Source: Cobetia sp. L2A1 (GTDB taxonomy: Bacteria > Pseudomonadota > Gammaproteobacteria > Pseudomonadales > Halomonadaceae). From it: a DNA stretch of 64,000 bases. Every line of letters starts with the position of its first letter. Position 1 is the stretch's first letter. Location: positions 3,162,001 to 3,226,000 of the forward strand of contig NZ_CP047025.1 in the NCBI RefSeq assembly GCF_009796845.1, given 5' to 3'. The position numbers and the translations under genes were made by a program. Shown here one piece after another: positions 39,073 through 47,656 of the stretch. The notes beneath the pieces were generated by a model. That model made no database searches. It saw only the letters and a program-made list of their open reading frames with translations, and was not told where the DNA came from.

Positions 39073-39594
39073 ATGGTGTCATCCGTTCGCCAGCAGTTAT
39101 CGTCCCTGCCGCGCATCCCGCGCGCAGTACGCTCGGCCCGTGTGCTGGCGCTGAGCGCCGTCATGCTGATCGGTTCAGCAGGCCTGCTGGCCTCTGCACC
39201 GGCGGCAGCGCGGGATACGCAACACTTCCTGCCGATCATGCCGGTAATGGCCAGCACCGCGGCCAGCCAGCGGCTGGGCAAGGATGTCGCCTTCTTCTTC
39301 GGTGATAAAAAGCCCTACGAGCGTATCGAGAAGCGTGGTTGGGCGCGGGCGAATCCGAAGACCAACTCGTCTAACAAGAGCGATGCTGAAGCCTGTCGCT
39401 GGGTGTTCCTCTCTGCGCTGCGTGAACTGCAGGAAAAAGCGCGTGAGTATGGTGCCAATGCCGTTATCAACATTCGCAGCGATTACGATAACGTGGCCTA
39501 TTCCAGTGCCGAGAAGTACGAATGCCACTCGGGCAATATCGTCTCTGGTGTCGCGCTGCGCGGTGATCTGGTGATCCTGCATCCCAAGAACTGA
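39073..39594 (+). CDS. APE-associated periplasmic protein, YbjQ/RcsF-like motif
   Basis: A 173-residue exported protein with a signal peptide (cleavage probably after SAPAAA, about residue 46). The mature part has RELQEKAREYGANAVINI near residues 120-137, similar to the GANAV block of YbjQ/RcsF-type folds, and two cysteines. Proteins of this kind at the end of APE clusters are often labelled 'excinuclease' in databases, a name with no support in the sequence. GAGGAG lies 6 bases before the ATG. A 182-base gap separates it from apeR, so it may have its own promoter. TGATG overlap joins it to the transferase gene. Confidence 0.75.
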   Translation: MVSSVRQQLSSLPRIPRAVRSARVLALSAVMLIGSAGLLASAPAAARDTQHFLPIMPVMASTAASQRLGKDVAFFFGDKKPYERIEKRGWARANPKTNSSNKSDAEACRWVFLSALRELQEKAREYGANAVINIRSDYDNVAYSSAEKYECHSGNIVSGVALRGDLVILHPKN

Positions 39595-40391
39595 TGATCG
39601 CTGGCGATGAACGGGATGATGGGCAGGCGACAAGCCGCGTGAACACGCCTGCTGACTCGCCAAGCGTGCCGCCCAGCACCGCGCACCCCGCGATTCGCTG
39701 CGTGGTGCTGGGCGCGGCGCAGACGATTGTCTCGCATGACCCTCATGCACTCGCCGCCTCGCTGGCGGTGAGTGGCGTGCTGTTAGCTTCACCCTCTCGG
39801 CCAGCCCGCCTGTGGCTGGCCGAGGCGTGTGTGCTGATCCCGCCTGCTGCCCCCAAACGCTCGGCCACGCCATCATTGGGCGAGCGACAAGCGGCTGTGG
39901 ATAACACGGTCATCATTGAGTCACATCCGCCAACTGACGCATCATCTTCGCAAATGCCCGTCAGCCGGCCATCGCCCGCTAAGGCCCGCCGCCGCCAGCA
40001 ACGTGAAGCCGAATCCCACCTCGCCCGTGTGCTGCTGTGTGAACTCGCCGCGGCTCAGGGTATTGCGCTACCACTTGCCGACTGGTCGCCGCGTGGCCAG
40101 GCACCCCACCACCCCGCGCTGCCTGAAGGCTTCTACGTCTCCATCGCCCACCGCCACGGCCATGTGCTCGTCGGCCTCGCCACCGCCCCGCTCGGGCTGG
40201 ACCTCGAATACCACAACCCCCGTCACGCTCACGACCTCGACGCCCGCATCGCCATGCTGCCCCTGGACGCACGCGAACGCCTCGCCAAGGCATCACACCT
40301 CAGCGAGACAGAAAGACTGGACGGGTTTTATCGGGAATGGGTGCGGTATGAGGCTACATTAAAGATCACACACAACCATTTTAAATATTAA
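39594..40391 (+). CDS. 4'-Phosphopantetheinyl transferase, C-terminally truncated
   Basis: A 265-residue Sfp-type protein that should load the phosphopantetheine arm onto the two cluster ACPs. GFYVSIAHRHGHVLVGLA, LGLDLEYHNP (metal-binding D-x-E) and WVRYEATLK (W...EA..K) are present. Normally a G-x-G-L segment and about 40 more residues follow the K. Here the protein ends ITHNHFKY, encoded by visibly AT-rich DNA, so the natural 3' end has been replaced. The first 125 residues are low-complexity and poorly conserved. Activity is doubtful. Confidence 0.72.
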   Translation: MIAGDERDDGQATSRVNTPADSPSVPPSTAHPAIRCVVLGAAQTIVSHDPHALAASLAVSGVLLASPSRPARLWLAEACVLIPPAAPKRSATPSLGERQAAVDNTVIIESHPPTDASSSQMPVSRPSPAKARRRQQREAESHLARVLLCELAAAQGIALPLADWSPRGQAPHHPALPEGFYVSIAHRHGHVLVGLATAPLGLDLEYHNPRHAHDLDARIAMLPLDARERLAKASHLSETERLDGFYREWVRYEATLKITHNHFKY

Positions 40392-42188
40392 ATTTATCAG
40401 CTATAAATGCTTGTGATTTTTTCAAGCATACGAACAGAAATCTGAAATTCTTCATTGTTAATATGATTTAGTGCTTCATAGGGTTTTGAACCAGTACCAG
40501 GAGGTAATCCTAACTGTTCCTCTATGTCATTAACAAGAACTAACCCACAACCCACTTCATCTTCAATTGCATCCAAAATCTTTTGCGTAGAAATGTCAGC
40601 AGCATTTATAGCATCTCTACCCTTGTGTAATTGATGATCTAAATCATATACTGCAACATATGGAATAAGGAAGCAGTTTAAAAGCTTGATATATTGAGGA
40701 ATACTATTTTTCGAACCACAATCAATTGCGGTATACTCATAATTAAATACATCAAGCCTTTTAGCTAAGGCAGGAATAACCGCTTTTTCAGTCGCGCCTT
40801 CTAAGAGTATAACTTTCTTGGCAAAAAACAGTTCACTTCTATCCGGATTTATCCAATATGTGAGATTGAAATCCCTTTTTTCATTACCTTCAAATATATC
40901 ACCCGCACACTTCCTTACAACAGTGCCTACTTCATCATTACTTTTATCAGCAATATATATAGAGCGATACCTTTCCAAATCGATGAGACCGCTTGAGTGG
41001 GTACATATAATTACTTGACTACCTAGATCCGAAAGCTTTACAAAAGAATCAAAGAGCTGCCTTTGTGCTTGCGGATGTAAATACAACTCAGGCTCTTCAA
41101 ATATAAAATATTTTGAATTTGATATTCTGACATCTTCATCGGCATGTATTCTTCCCGGAGTCTGCTTGGCCAATACTTGTACCAACGCAAGTGTCAATGC
41201 TCTTTGAAGGCCATGACCTTTTCTCACTATATCCGTTCTTACACCATCGTCGATCCAGATCTGAGTATTAGACTTAATAACACTATCAATGTCAGGCTCC
41301 TTTATTTCAATATCTATCTTTGTGCCCCAGACGCTAAGCTCACGAGAAAGAGAAAGTTCAAGATCAGTTATTTCCTGAGGCCTTCTTTCATGATGCTCGC
41401 CATCATCATTTAAATTGAAAATTGAAAACAACTCAGCCAACCTCTCTTTAGCCGACCTCCAATCATGATTGCTTTCAGACATAGAGGATATTACACCGGA
41501 ATAAATCCTACCAAAGACACTAGATTCTTTTGAGCTAAAATCAGACACAGCATCTTTTACTGCGGGTATGAAGTACAATTCTCCAAAACTACTTGCAGCA
41601 ACAGACTTCAAGCCCAAGAATTCAGTCTCTTCTTTTTGGTAAATAAATTCTAGCTCCCCTCTATGCTCCTCAATATACGAGGCTTGAGCATTCACTACAT
41701 CTTGCTTATTAATCCGCCCTTGAGCAGGTAAGAAATCTATTAAAGGCGTACCTTCAACATTTTCTCTTTTTGTATAACTAGAAGCTTCCTCTTCTCTAAG
41801 CCACTCTATAGTACACTTTTCAACAAAACCTCTATATTCAAAACTTCCTCCTTTGTATGCAGTCTTACGCACAGTTATTTTATTATCAGAAGTCAAATAC
41901 TTGGTAAACTTGGCTTTTTCTACATCCGACAAATCGTTAAAAACTATCTCAACAAACAAAATTTCAGAGTCACAATTAAAATCTAAATCCTGGTGCTTTA
42001 ATTGACTGAAGAAAAACAGTATTGCAGATAGTATATTTGACTTACCGTGATTATTCCTTCCGATAATCACCATTAAATCTTGCGCTTCGATATCTATCTC
42101 TTTGATAGATCTCCAATTAGATATCTTCAGAGAATCAAATCTCATAAAAAAGCTCCATTAAAATAGAAAATCTTAATCTACTTAAAGA
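40359..42188. other. AT-rich acquired island with one OLD-family gene
   Basis: Base composition falls sharply from GC-rich to clearly AT-rich at about 40359 and returns at about 42190. The island contains one gene (40397-42145, minus strand) and begins inside the transferase gene. TTAAAGA occurs at both edges (40359-40365 and 42182-42188), which may be a target duplication or chance. There is no integrase, transposase or tRNA. Confidence 0.7.
40397..42145 (-). CDS. OLD-family ATPase-nuclease (AAA + TOPRIM)
   Basis: A 582-residue protein. The N-terminal ABC-type ATPase has Walker A GRNNHGKSN (29-37), a signature-like region and Walker B YFIFEEPELYLHPQ followed by the His switch CTHSS. The C-terminal TOPRIM nuclease has LLEGATEKAVIPAL (glutamate near 449), IDCGSKNS and AVYDLDHQ (aspartates near 501 and 503). 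This is the overcoming-lysogenization-defect layout, often found in phage defence. No UvrD helicase (as in Gabija) or reverse transcriptase lies beside it, so it is a stand-alone class 1 type. GGAGC precedes the ATG. AT-rich codon use sets it apart from all neighbours. Confidence 0.88.
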   Translation of the reverse strand: MRFDSLKISNWRSIKEIDIEAQDLMVIIGRNNHGKSNILSAILFFFSQLKHQDLDFNCDSEILFVEIVFNDLSDVEKAKFTKYLTSDNKITVRKTAYKGGSFEYRGFVEKCTIEWLREEEASSYTKRENVEGTPLIDFLPAQGRINKQDVVNAQASYIEEHRGELEFIYQKEETEFLGLKSVAASSFGELYFIPAVKDAVSDFSSKESSVFGRIYSGVISSMSESNHDWRSAKERLAELFSIFNLNDDGEHHERRPQEITDLELSLSRELSVWGTKIDIEIKEPDIDSVIKSNTQIWIDDGVRTDIVRKGHGLQRALTLALVQVLAKQTPGRIHADEDVRISNSKYFIFEEPELYLHPQAQRQLFDSFVKLSDLGSQVIICTHSSGLIDLERYRSIYIADKSNDEVGTVVRKCAGDIFEGNEKRDFNLTYWINPDRSELFFAKKVILLEGATEKAVIPALAKRLDVFNYEYTAIDCGSKNSIPQYIKLLNCFLIPYVAVYDLDHQLHKGRDAINAADISTQKILDAIEDEVGCGLVLVNDIEEQLGLPPGTGSKPYEALNHINNEEFQISVRMLEKITSIYS

Positions 42189-42201
42189 AGTTAACAAGAA
42201 T

Positions 42202-42232
42202 AAAAAAACCCGCCAGAGAAATCTCTGGAGGG
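42202..42232 (-). terminator. Intrinsic terminator of ridA
   Basis: On the minus strand a 10-bp stem (42223-42232 with 42209-42218, one mismatch, 4-base loop) is followed by seven T (A-run 42202-42208 on the plus strand). It starts 23 bases after the ridA stop. Confidence 0.9.
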
Positions 42233-42254
42233 CTTAGAAAAACCATACTGCGAG

Positions 42255-42611
42255 TTACTTAACGGCGGCGACCACGGTAATTTCACACAGCAGTTCCGGG
42301 CTGGCCATGGGGGCTTGTACGCAGGCGCGGGCGGGGGCGTGACCTTGTGGTACCCAGCTATCCCAGACGGCGTTGAAGGTGCTGAAGTCGTCCATCGTCT
42401 TGAGGTAGACGGTGGCGGAAAGCAGATGCTCGCGGTCGCTGCCGACTTCTTCAAGCAAAGCGTCTACGCGAGAGAGCATGCTTTCTGCCTGGACGGTCAT
42501 GGTTTCAAAGCGGTGTTCTGGCCCAGCGACCTGACCACACAGGTAGATGGTGTTGTTGTGGATCACGGCGCGGCTCATGCGTGGCTTGGTGTCATGGCGT
42601 TGAATCGTCAT
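42255..42611 (-). CDS. ridA: RidA family reactive-intermediate deaminase
   Basis: A 118-residue Rid protein, of the type that hydrolyses reactive enamine/imine intermediates released by PLP enzymes. [33 protein letters not shown] (conserved core inside) and [18 protein letters not shown] with the catalytic arginine near residue 98 are visible. AAGGA lies 8 bases before the ATG. It has its own terminator. Such a protein would be useful beside the PLP-dependent eutB and doeD genes further along the same strand. Confidence 0.92.
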   Translation of the reverse strand: MTIQRHDTKPRMSRAVIHNNTIYLCGQVAGPEHRFETMTVQAESMLSRVDALLEEVGSDREHLLSATVYLKTMDDFSTFNAVWDSWVPQGHAPARACVQAPMASPELLCEITVVAAVK

Positions 42612-42803
42612 CGAGAATGTCCTTTTACTGTTCTTCTTGGATTGATGAAAGGCGCTGCCCATCAATATGACGAGTGACGCGCAATAGAGTGCATCATCAG
42701 CGTTCCAGATTCCTGCGGGCCGCGCAACGCGACCTGCGAGGTAATTATCGTTACAGAGCAGAGTTTCTTGATTGCGCATGTGCTTACACACACCCTGCCC
42801 CAC

Positions 42804-42848
42804 GAAAAACGCCGCAGGCACGCCAACGATTGGCGGCACCTGCGGCGC
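42804..42848 (-). terminator. Intrinsic terminator of the universal stress gene
   Basis: A long GC-rich hairpin (arms 42811-42826 and 42830-42846, small internal loop) is followed on the minus strand by GTTTTTCG. It lies about 50 bases after the stop of the gene at 42898-43791. Confidence 0.82.
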
Positions 42849-42897
42849 GTGTTTCCACATCCACCTGATGGGGTGGCTAGCGCTGATTGTCTAGTAC

Positions 42898-43791
42898 TTA
42901 ACGAAGGATAAGCAGCGGCACGGTGGCGTGACGAATCATGTCGGTGGTGGTGCTGCCGACCAGCAACTGGCGAATCCGCGAGTGGCCGTAGGCGCCCATC
43001 ACCTGCATGTCGATGGCGTACTCGGTGGAGTATTCCCGCAGACAGGTTTCTACCTGCCCGGCCTTGAGACTCGTCTTGACGTCAAAGCCCGCTGCCTGCA
43101 GCACATCACGTGCGGCATTGAGCGGTGTCTGATTCTCGACCGAATCCGCGCCTATCATCACCAGATGCAGCTCTGTGCCTTCCAGCAGCGGGCTGGCCGC
43201 CAGCACCTGCACAGCGCGACGAATGGTGGCACTACCATCAAAGGCGATCAGCACCTTGGTCGGCGCGGTGAAGACACCGGGCACTACCAGCACCGGACGA
43301 TGCAGGCTGCGAATCACGCGCTCAAGATTGGTACCGAGATGCTCACTGGCCTGATCACCACTCTCACCACGCTTGCCCAATACCAGCAGGCGAATCTCGT
43401 CTTCAAGCTCTGTCAGTGTCTCGACCAGCGCGCCATTGCGCTGACGCGGACGCGGCGACTCGACACCCCCTTGTGCGGCGCGCTCGCAGGCGGCCTCCAG
43501 CATCAGGCGGCCTTGCTCCTGGGCGATACGTCCCCGCTGCTCATCCAGACTTGCGAGCTCTTCCAACAGGTGTTCACGCGCGCCAAGCCCGATGCTGCCG
43601 GAGAGATCACCCATGGTGGCCTCACCGACCACTTCATGGCGGTCAATCACGTGCAGGATGCTCAACGGTGCCTTGAGCTTCAGACTGACCCATACGGCGG
43701 CATCACAGACGGGGACGGCAAAGGCGGAGCCGTCAATGCAGGCAGTGACCTTGTCACTGTCTGTCGAGGCGACTGCAGACGATTCGCTCAT
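42898..43791 (-). CDS. Tandem universal stress protein (UspA family)
   Basis: A 297-residue protein with two USP domains in tandem. The second half ends with the classical G-x2-G-x9-G(S/T) nucleotide-binding pattern: VMGAYGHSRIRQLLVGSTTTDMI, of which GAYGHSRIRQLLVGSTT is the core. The first half has a matching VLGKRGESGDQ...GTNLERVIR version. It probably binds ATP and senses stress. AAGGAAG precedes the ATG at 43791. It is downstream of a SulP transporter, an association known for marine SulP/BicA-type genes. Confidence 0.9.
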   Translation of the reverse strand: MSESSAVASTDSDKVTACIDGSAFAVPVCDAAVWVSLKLKAPLSILHVIDRHEVVGEATMGDLSGSIGLGAREHLLEELASLDEQRGRIAQEQGRLMLEAACERAAQGGVESPRPRQRNGALVETLTELEDEIRLLVLGKRGESGDQASEHLGTNLERVIRSLHRPVLVVPGVFTAPTKVLIAFDGSATIRRAVQVLAASPLLEGTELHLVMIGADSVENQTPLNAARDVLQAAGFDVKTSLKAGQVETCLREYSTEYAIDMQVMGAYGHSRIRQLLVGSTTTDMIRHATVPLLILR

Positions 43792-43876
43792 GGCATGCTT
43801 CCTTTGTCTTGGCGGATGGCGTGGCGTCATCCGGTGAAAAGCGTTTCTTGGTGTGATTTCAGACTACCACTGCAAC

Positions 43877-43910
43877 ACGGCGGGCAGCCAGTTGCCTGAC
43901 TGCCCGCCGT
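43877..43910. repeat. Hairpin between SulP and universal stress genes
   Basis: A perfect 11-bp GC-rich stem (43877-43887 with 43900-43910) encloses a 12-base loop and has no T-tract. A second perfect stem, 43985-43992 with 43999-44006, overlaps the SulP stop codon. They may limit read-through or stabilise mRNA between the two genes. Confidence 0.6.
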
Positions 43911-43998
43911 GGGGGATTACCGCTGTCTTTCAGGGGCTGTCCTCATATCTTGCGGAAAAGCACTCGCAGGATGTCCTGATGAGTGTCACTGACGAGCA

Positions 43999-45486
43999 TC
44001 AGTGACTCATCAGTTTCTCGACGGCATCCGGCTTGTCGTGCACCGCGAAGCGATCTACCAGCGTGGCGCTGGCTTCGTTGAGGCCGAGCACCTCGACCTC
44101 GGTGCCTTCACGACGGAACTTGACCACCACGGTATCCAGCGCACCGATGGCAGTGATGTCCCAGAAGTGCGCACGGCTAACGTCAATCACCACGCTCTCG
44201 ACAGTTTCCTTGAGGTCGAAACCGGCGGTGAATTGTTCGCTGGAGGCGAAGAACACCTGGCCCACGATACGGTATTCACGCGTGCGGCCATCGGCATTCA
44301 TGTCGCTACCGATATGCAGCACCTGACCGATTCGGTTGGCGAAGAACAGCGCCGACAGCAGCACGCCGACCAGCACTCCGATCGCCAGGTTGTGCGTCGC
44401 GACCACGACGGCCACGGTCGCCAGCATGACGATGTTGGTGGACATCGGGTGACTCTTGAGATCACGGATCGACTGCCAGGAGAAGGTACCGATGGAGACC
44501 ATGATCATCACCGCGACCAGTGCGGCCATGGGAATCTGCGACACCCACGGGCCGAGGAACACGACCATGATCAGCAACACAACACCGGCCACCATGGTGG
44601 AGAGACGCGTACGTCCACCGGATTTCACGTTGATCATCGTCTGGCCGATCATCGCGCAACCCGCCATGCCACCGAAGAAACCGGTGACGAAGTTGGCGGC
44701 GCCCTGCCCCTTGCACTCACGGTTCTTGTCGGAGTACGTGTCGGTCAGGTCATCCACCAGTGTGGCGGTCATCAGGGATTCAAGCAGGCCGACCAGCGCC
44801 AGCGGCAGCGAGTACGGCAGGATGATCCACAGCGTTTCAAGATTGAAGGGGATGTCCGGAATCAGGAATACCGGCAGGCTGTCCGGCAGTTCGCCCATGT
44901 CACCGACGGTACGGATATCAAGACCGACGATCATCGCGAAGAGGGTCAGCACGACGATGCAGACCAGCGGTGACGGCAGGATCTTGCCAATCTTCGGTAC
45001 CAGCGGCAGCAGATAGATGATACCAAGGCCAGCAGCCGTCATGGCATAGACGTGCCAGGTGACGTTGGTCAGCTCCGGCAACTGAGCCATGAAGATCAGG
45101 ATGGCCAGGGCATTCACGAAGCCGGTGACGACGGAACGAGATACGAAGCGCATCAGCGAGCCAAGCTTCAGATAGCCGAAGATGATCTGGAACACGCCCG
45201 TCAGGATGGTGGCGGCCAGCAGATATTCGAGGCCGTGGTCCTTGACCAGATCGACCATCAACAGCGCCATTGCGCCGGTTGCCGCTGAAATCATGCCCGG
45301 ACGACCGCCCGCAATGGCCGTGACCACCGCGATCGAGAAGGAGGCATACAGGCCGACCTTGGGGTCGACACCGGCAATGATGGAGAAGGCGATCGCTTCG
45401 GGAATCAGGGCCAGTGCCACCACGAGTCCCGACAGGATGTCGGGTCTGAGGTTCGAGAACCACTGCTGTTTGAGGCTGCTTGTCAT
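43999..45486 (-). CDS. SulP family anion transporter with STAS domain
   Basis: A 495-residue inner-membrane transporter with about 11-14 hydrophobic segments ([20 protein letters not shown] near residue 20 is the family's opening) and a C-terminal STAS domain from about residue 385 ([20 protein letters not shown]). The substrate could be bicarbonate or sulfate; the marine setting and partner universal stress protein fit a BicA-like bicarbonate/Na+ symporter, but the sequence does not prove it. The ATG at 45486 is preferred because the upstream 30 residues are not family-like. Confidence 0.9.
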   Translation of the reverse strand: MTSSLKQQWFSNLRPDILSGLVVALALIPEAIAFSIIAGVDPKVGLYASFSIAVVTAIAGGRPGMISAATGAMALLMVDLVKDHGLEYLLAATILTGVFQIIFGYLKLGSLMRFVSRSVVTGFVNALAILIFMAQLPELTNVTWHVYAMTAAGLGIIYLLPLVPKIGKILPSPLVCIVVLTLFAMIVGLDIRTVGDMGELPDSLPVFLIPDIPFNLETLWIILPYSLPLALVGLLESLMTATLVDDLTDTYSDKNRECKGQGAANFVTGFFGGMAGCAMIGQTMINVKSGGRTRLSTMVAGVVLLIMVVFLGPWVSQIPMAALVAVMIMVSIGTFSWQSIRDLKSHPMSTNIVMLATVAVVVATHNLAIGVLVGVLLSALFFANRIGQVLHIGSDMNADGRTREYRIVGQVFFASSEQFTAGFDLKETVESVVIDVSRAHFWDITAIGALDTVVVKFRREGTEVEVLGLNEASATLVDRFAVHDKPDAVEKLMSH

Positions 45487-45701
45487 CGGGTCATCCGCAA
45501 CATAGGGTGAGTAACAGGGTGTAGGTCGGTCTTGGACCGGAGCGATACATGTCGTGATGCATCGCCATGACAGCACTTGTGCGTGTCTTTCGCCGCCCGT
45601 GGCCGCTTTTTAGCCATACGCTATTCGCTCCGGGCGCCGTGTTCGGGCGTCCAGAGGGCTGTCATTCGACAGTAGAGAAACTCAGGGAGACAGGCATTCT
45701 A

Positions 45702-46664
45702 TCAGCTGGACAGCGCCGACGCATCCGTCGTGTCGCGCCGTAGGTGGCGATCCATCAGGCTCTTGGCCAACATGGCACCCAGCACAAGGCCACCCCCCAC
45801 CCAGCCACGCGGACTGAGCGTCTCATCCAGCGCCCACCACACCCATAGAATGCCGAACACGCTTTCCAGCAGCATCAGCAGTGCTACCTCGGCCGACGGC
45901 AGGTAGAGCGGGCCGCGCTGAATGAAGGTAAAGCCCAGCGGCGACAGGCCCAGACACAGCAGTGCCAGCCAGCCAGCGCGGTGTGCAAAATCGGCGGAAT
46001 CCGACGGCCATAGCTGCTGGAGAACGCTCTCGTTACCGTGGGCGGCGAGCCACACACAGGTCAGCAGACCACACAGTCCGGTCAGCAGCCCCGACAACGT
46101 CAGCATCGGACTCATGTCGCTACCGGGCCGCGTTCGGCACAGCGTGAAGTTGGCGGCCAACGAAAGACTACAGCCCACCGCCAGCAGATTGCCTGCCAGC
46201 GAGCCGCTACCGGCCTCGTCCAGCACCAGCAAGGCGATGCCCGCCAGCGACGCCAGAATGGCCGCCCAGACATGCAGCCGTTGGCGCTCGCCCAACCATA
46301 GGCGTGACATCAGCGCCGCAAACAGCGGACTGGCGGCAAGGATGATCAGCACATTGCCCGCACGGGTGTACTGATTGGCAAGCACGAAGCCCAGCGTCGA
46401 GCCGGTAAACAGCAGCGCGACCCACAGCCCCGTGCGTCCACAACGCCGTACCGTAGCAAGGCATTGCGTCACGCTACCGCGATGCGTCAACAACACGATG
46501 CAGGCGAAGCCCAGCGCGGTCAGCACACCACGCCAGAACAGCAACGGCCCATCCGCGACATCTGCCAGTCGCAGCAACAAGGCATCTGGCGAAATCAGCA
46601 ATACGCCAAAGGCCGTCAGTGCCACGCCGCGGGCAGAGGATGAGATGGGTGACGGCTCTCGCAT
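45702..46664 (-). CDS. EamA/DMT-family permease
   Basis: A 320-residue inner-membrane protein with about ten hydrophobic helices in two EamA repeats (RGVALTAFGVLLISPDALLL at the start; LALLCLGLSPLGFTFIQRGP in the second half). The transported solute is unknown; the family exports amino acids and metabolites. The start ATG overlaps the HAD gene stop (TGATG), so it is coupled to that gene and possibly to the eut/doe block upstream. Confidence 0.87.
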   Translation of the reverse strand: MREPSPISSSARGVALTAFGVLLISPDALLLRLADVADGPLLFWRGVLTALGFACIVLLTHRGSVTQCLATVRRCGRTGLWVALLFTGSTLGFVLANQYTRAGNVLIILAASPLFAALMSRLWLGERQRLHVWAAILASLAGIALLVLDEAGSGSLAGNLLAVGCSLSLAANFTLCRTRPGSDMSPMLTLSGLLTGLCGLLTCVWLAAHGNESVLQQLWPSDSADFAHRAGWLALLCLGLSPLGFTFIQRGPLYLPSAEVALLMLLESVFGILWVWWALDETLSPRGWVGGGLVLGAMLAKSLMDRHLRRDTTDASALSS

Positions 46665-47572
46665 CAGTCTGACTGACGCGAGAGGCGCCAATCGACCACC
46701 GGCCACCCGCGTGATTCAGCCAATGCGCGCAACGGTGCATCCGGCTGGGTCGCATGGGGATGGTCAACACGCTCCAGCAGTGGCAGGTCATTGTGGGAAT
46801 CGGAGTAGCCCCATAGCGTCTGCGGCATGCGGTGGTTGCGGTCGGCCTTGGCAAGCCAGGCATCCAGCGCCGCCAACTTGCCTTCGCGGAAGGTGACAAT
46901 CCCGGTAGTGGCCCCCGTGAAGCAGCCGTTGTCATCAAAGGCAGGATGCGTGGCGAGCGCGCCATCTGCGGTGAGGCGACTGGCGATCGGGCCGACGAGG
47001 TGATGCATCGACGCAGAGATGATCAGCGTACGATGCCCTGCTTCACCGTGCTCCGCGAGCCGTGAAATGCCGCCCTCCAGCAGGCGTGGCATCACCATTT
47101 CCTCAACGAAATCATCGACCTCGCGACGTACCTCATCACGATGACGGCCAATCAACGGGCTGAGCAGGTGCGCGACATGGGCATGGATATCCAGCGTACC
47201 GGCGTGATATTCGATCTGTTGCTGATCGCCCAGCGCCATGAACGCCTCGACATCCTCAATCCAGCCGCAGGCGGCCATCCAATGCATCCACATGCCACTG
47301 CAATCGCCGTCGAGCAAGGTATCGTCGAGATCAAACACGGCCAGTGGTGCATCCAGCTCACAGAGATGGCGCAGATACCCCTCACCCGGCGGCAGTAGTG
47401 GCGGCAACAGCGTCACGGCATCGCAGTCAGCGCAGAGGTCTGCCAACGGTGTACGGCAGGCCTCCACATCGGGGGCGGCATTCAGTGCGCGGGGAGCGCG
47501 AGGCGTTGGCAAAGGTCGAGTCACGACTGGCTCCAGGTGGACAGAGGATGGCGCGGCGTCCTGCCGTACCAT
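46664..47572 (-). CDS. HAD-IB family phosphatase (SerB-like)
   Basis: A 302-residue HAD hydrolase. AVFDLDDTLLDGD is motif I with the nucleophilic aspartate, IISASMHHLVGPIA motif II, and WGYSDSHNDLPLLERV motif IV with the metal-binding aspartates. HAD-IB members dephosphorylate small substrates such as phosphoserine or sugar phosphates; the substrate is unknown here. About 75 residues precede motif I, more than usual, and have no clear fold. ATG 47572 with GAGGG upstream was chosen; ATG 47587 and GTG 47524 are alternatives. Confidence 0.82.
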   Translation of the reverse strand: MVRQDAAPSSVHLEPVVTRPLPTPRAPRALNAAPDVEACRTPLADLCADCDAVTLLPPLLPPGEGYLRHLCELDAPLAVFDLDDTLLDGDCSGMWMHWMAACGWIEDVEAFMALGDQQQIEYHAGTLDIHAHVAHLLSPLIGRHRDEVRREVDDFVEEMVMPRLLEGGISRLAEHGEAGHRTLIISASMHHLVGPIASRLTADGALATHPAFDDNGCFTGATTGIVTFREGKLAALDAWLAKADRNHRMPQTLWGYSDSHNDLPLLERVDHPHATQPDAPLRALAESRGWPVVDWRLSRQSD

Positions 47573-47656
47573 GCGTGACCCTCGCATGCAGCGCCGCGCT
47601 GGGCAAGCGCCTGCATGCAGCAGACATCAATCCGGGCGCCTGTACCGGCAACGCCA

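Noticed and set aside
39073..39594. Database-style name 'excinuclease ABC subunit'
   Set aside because: The protein is exported and has no nucleotide-binding or DNA-repair motif.
40397..42145. Gabija or another multi-gene defence system
   Set aside because: Only the OLD-type ATPase-nuclease is present; no UvrD-like helicase, reverse transcriptase or other partner lies within the AT-rich island.
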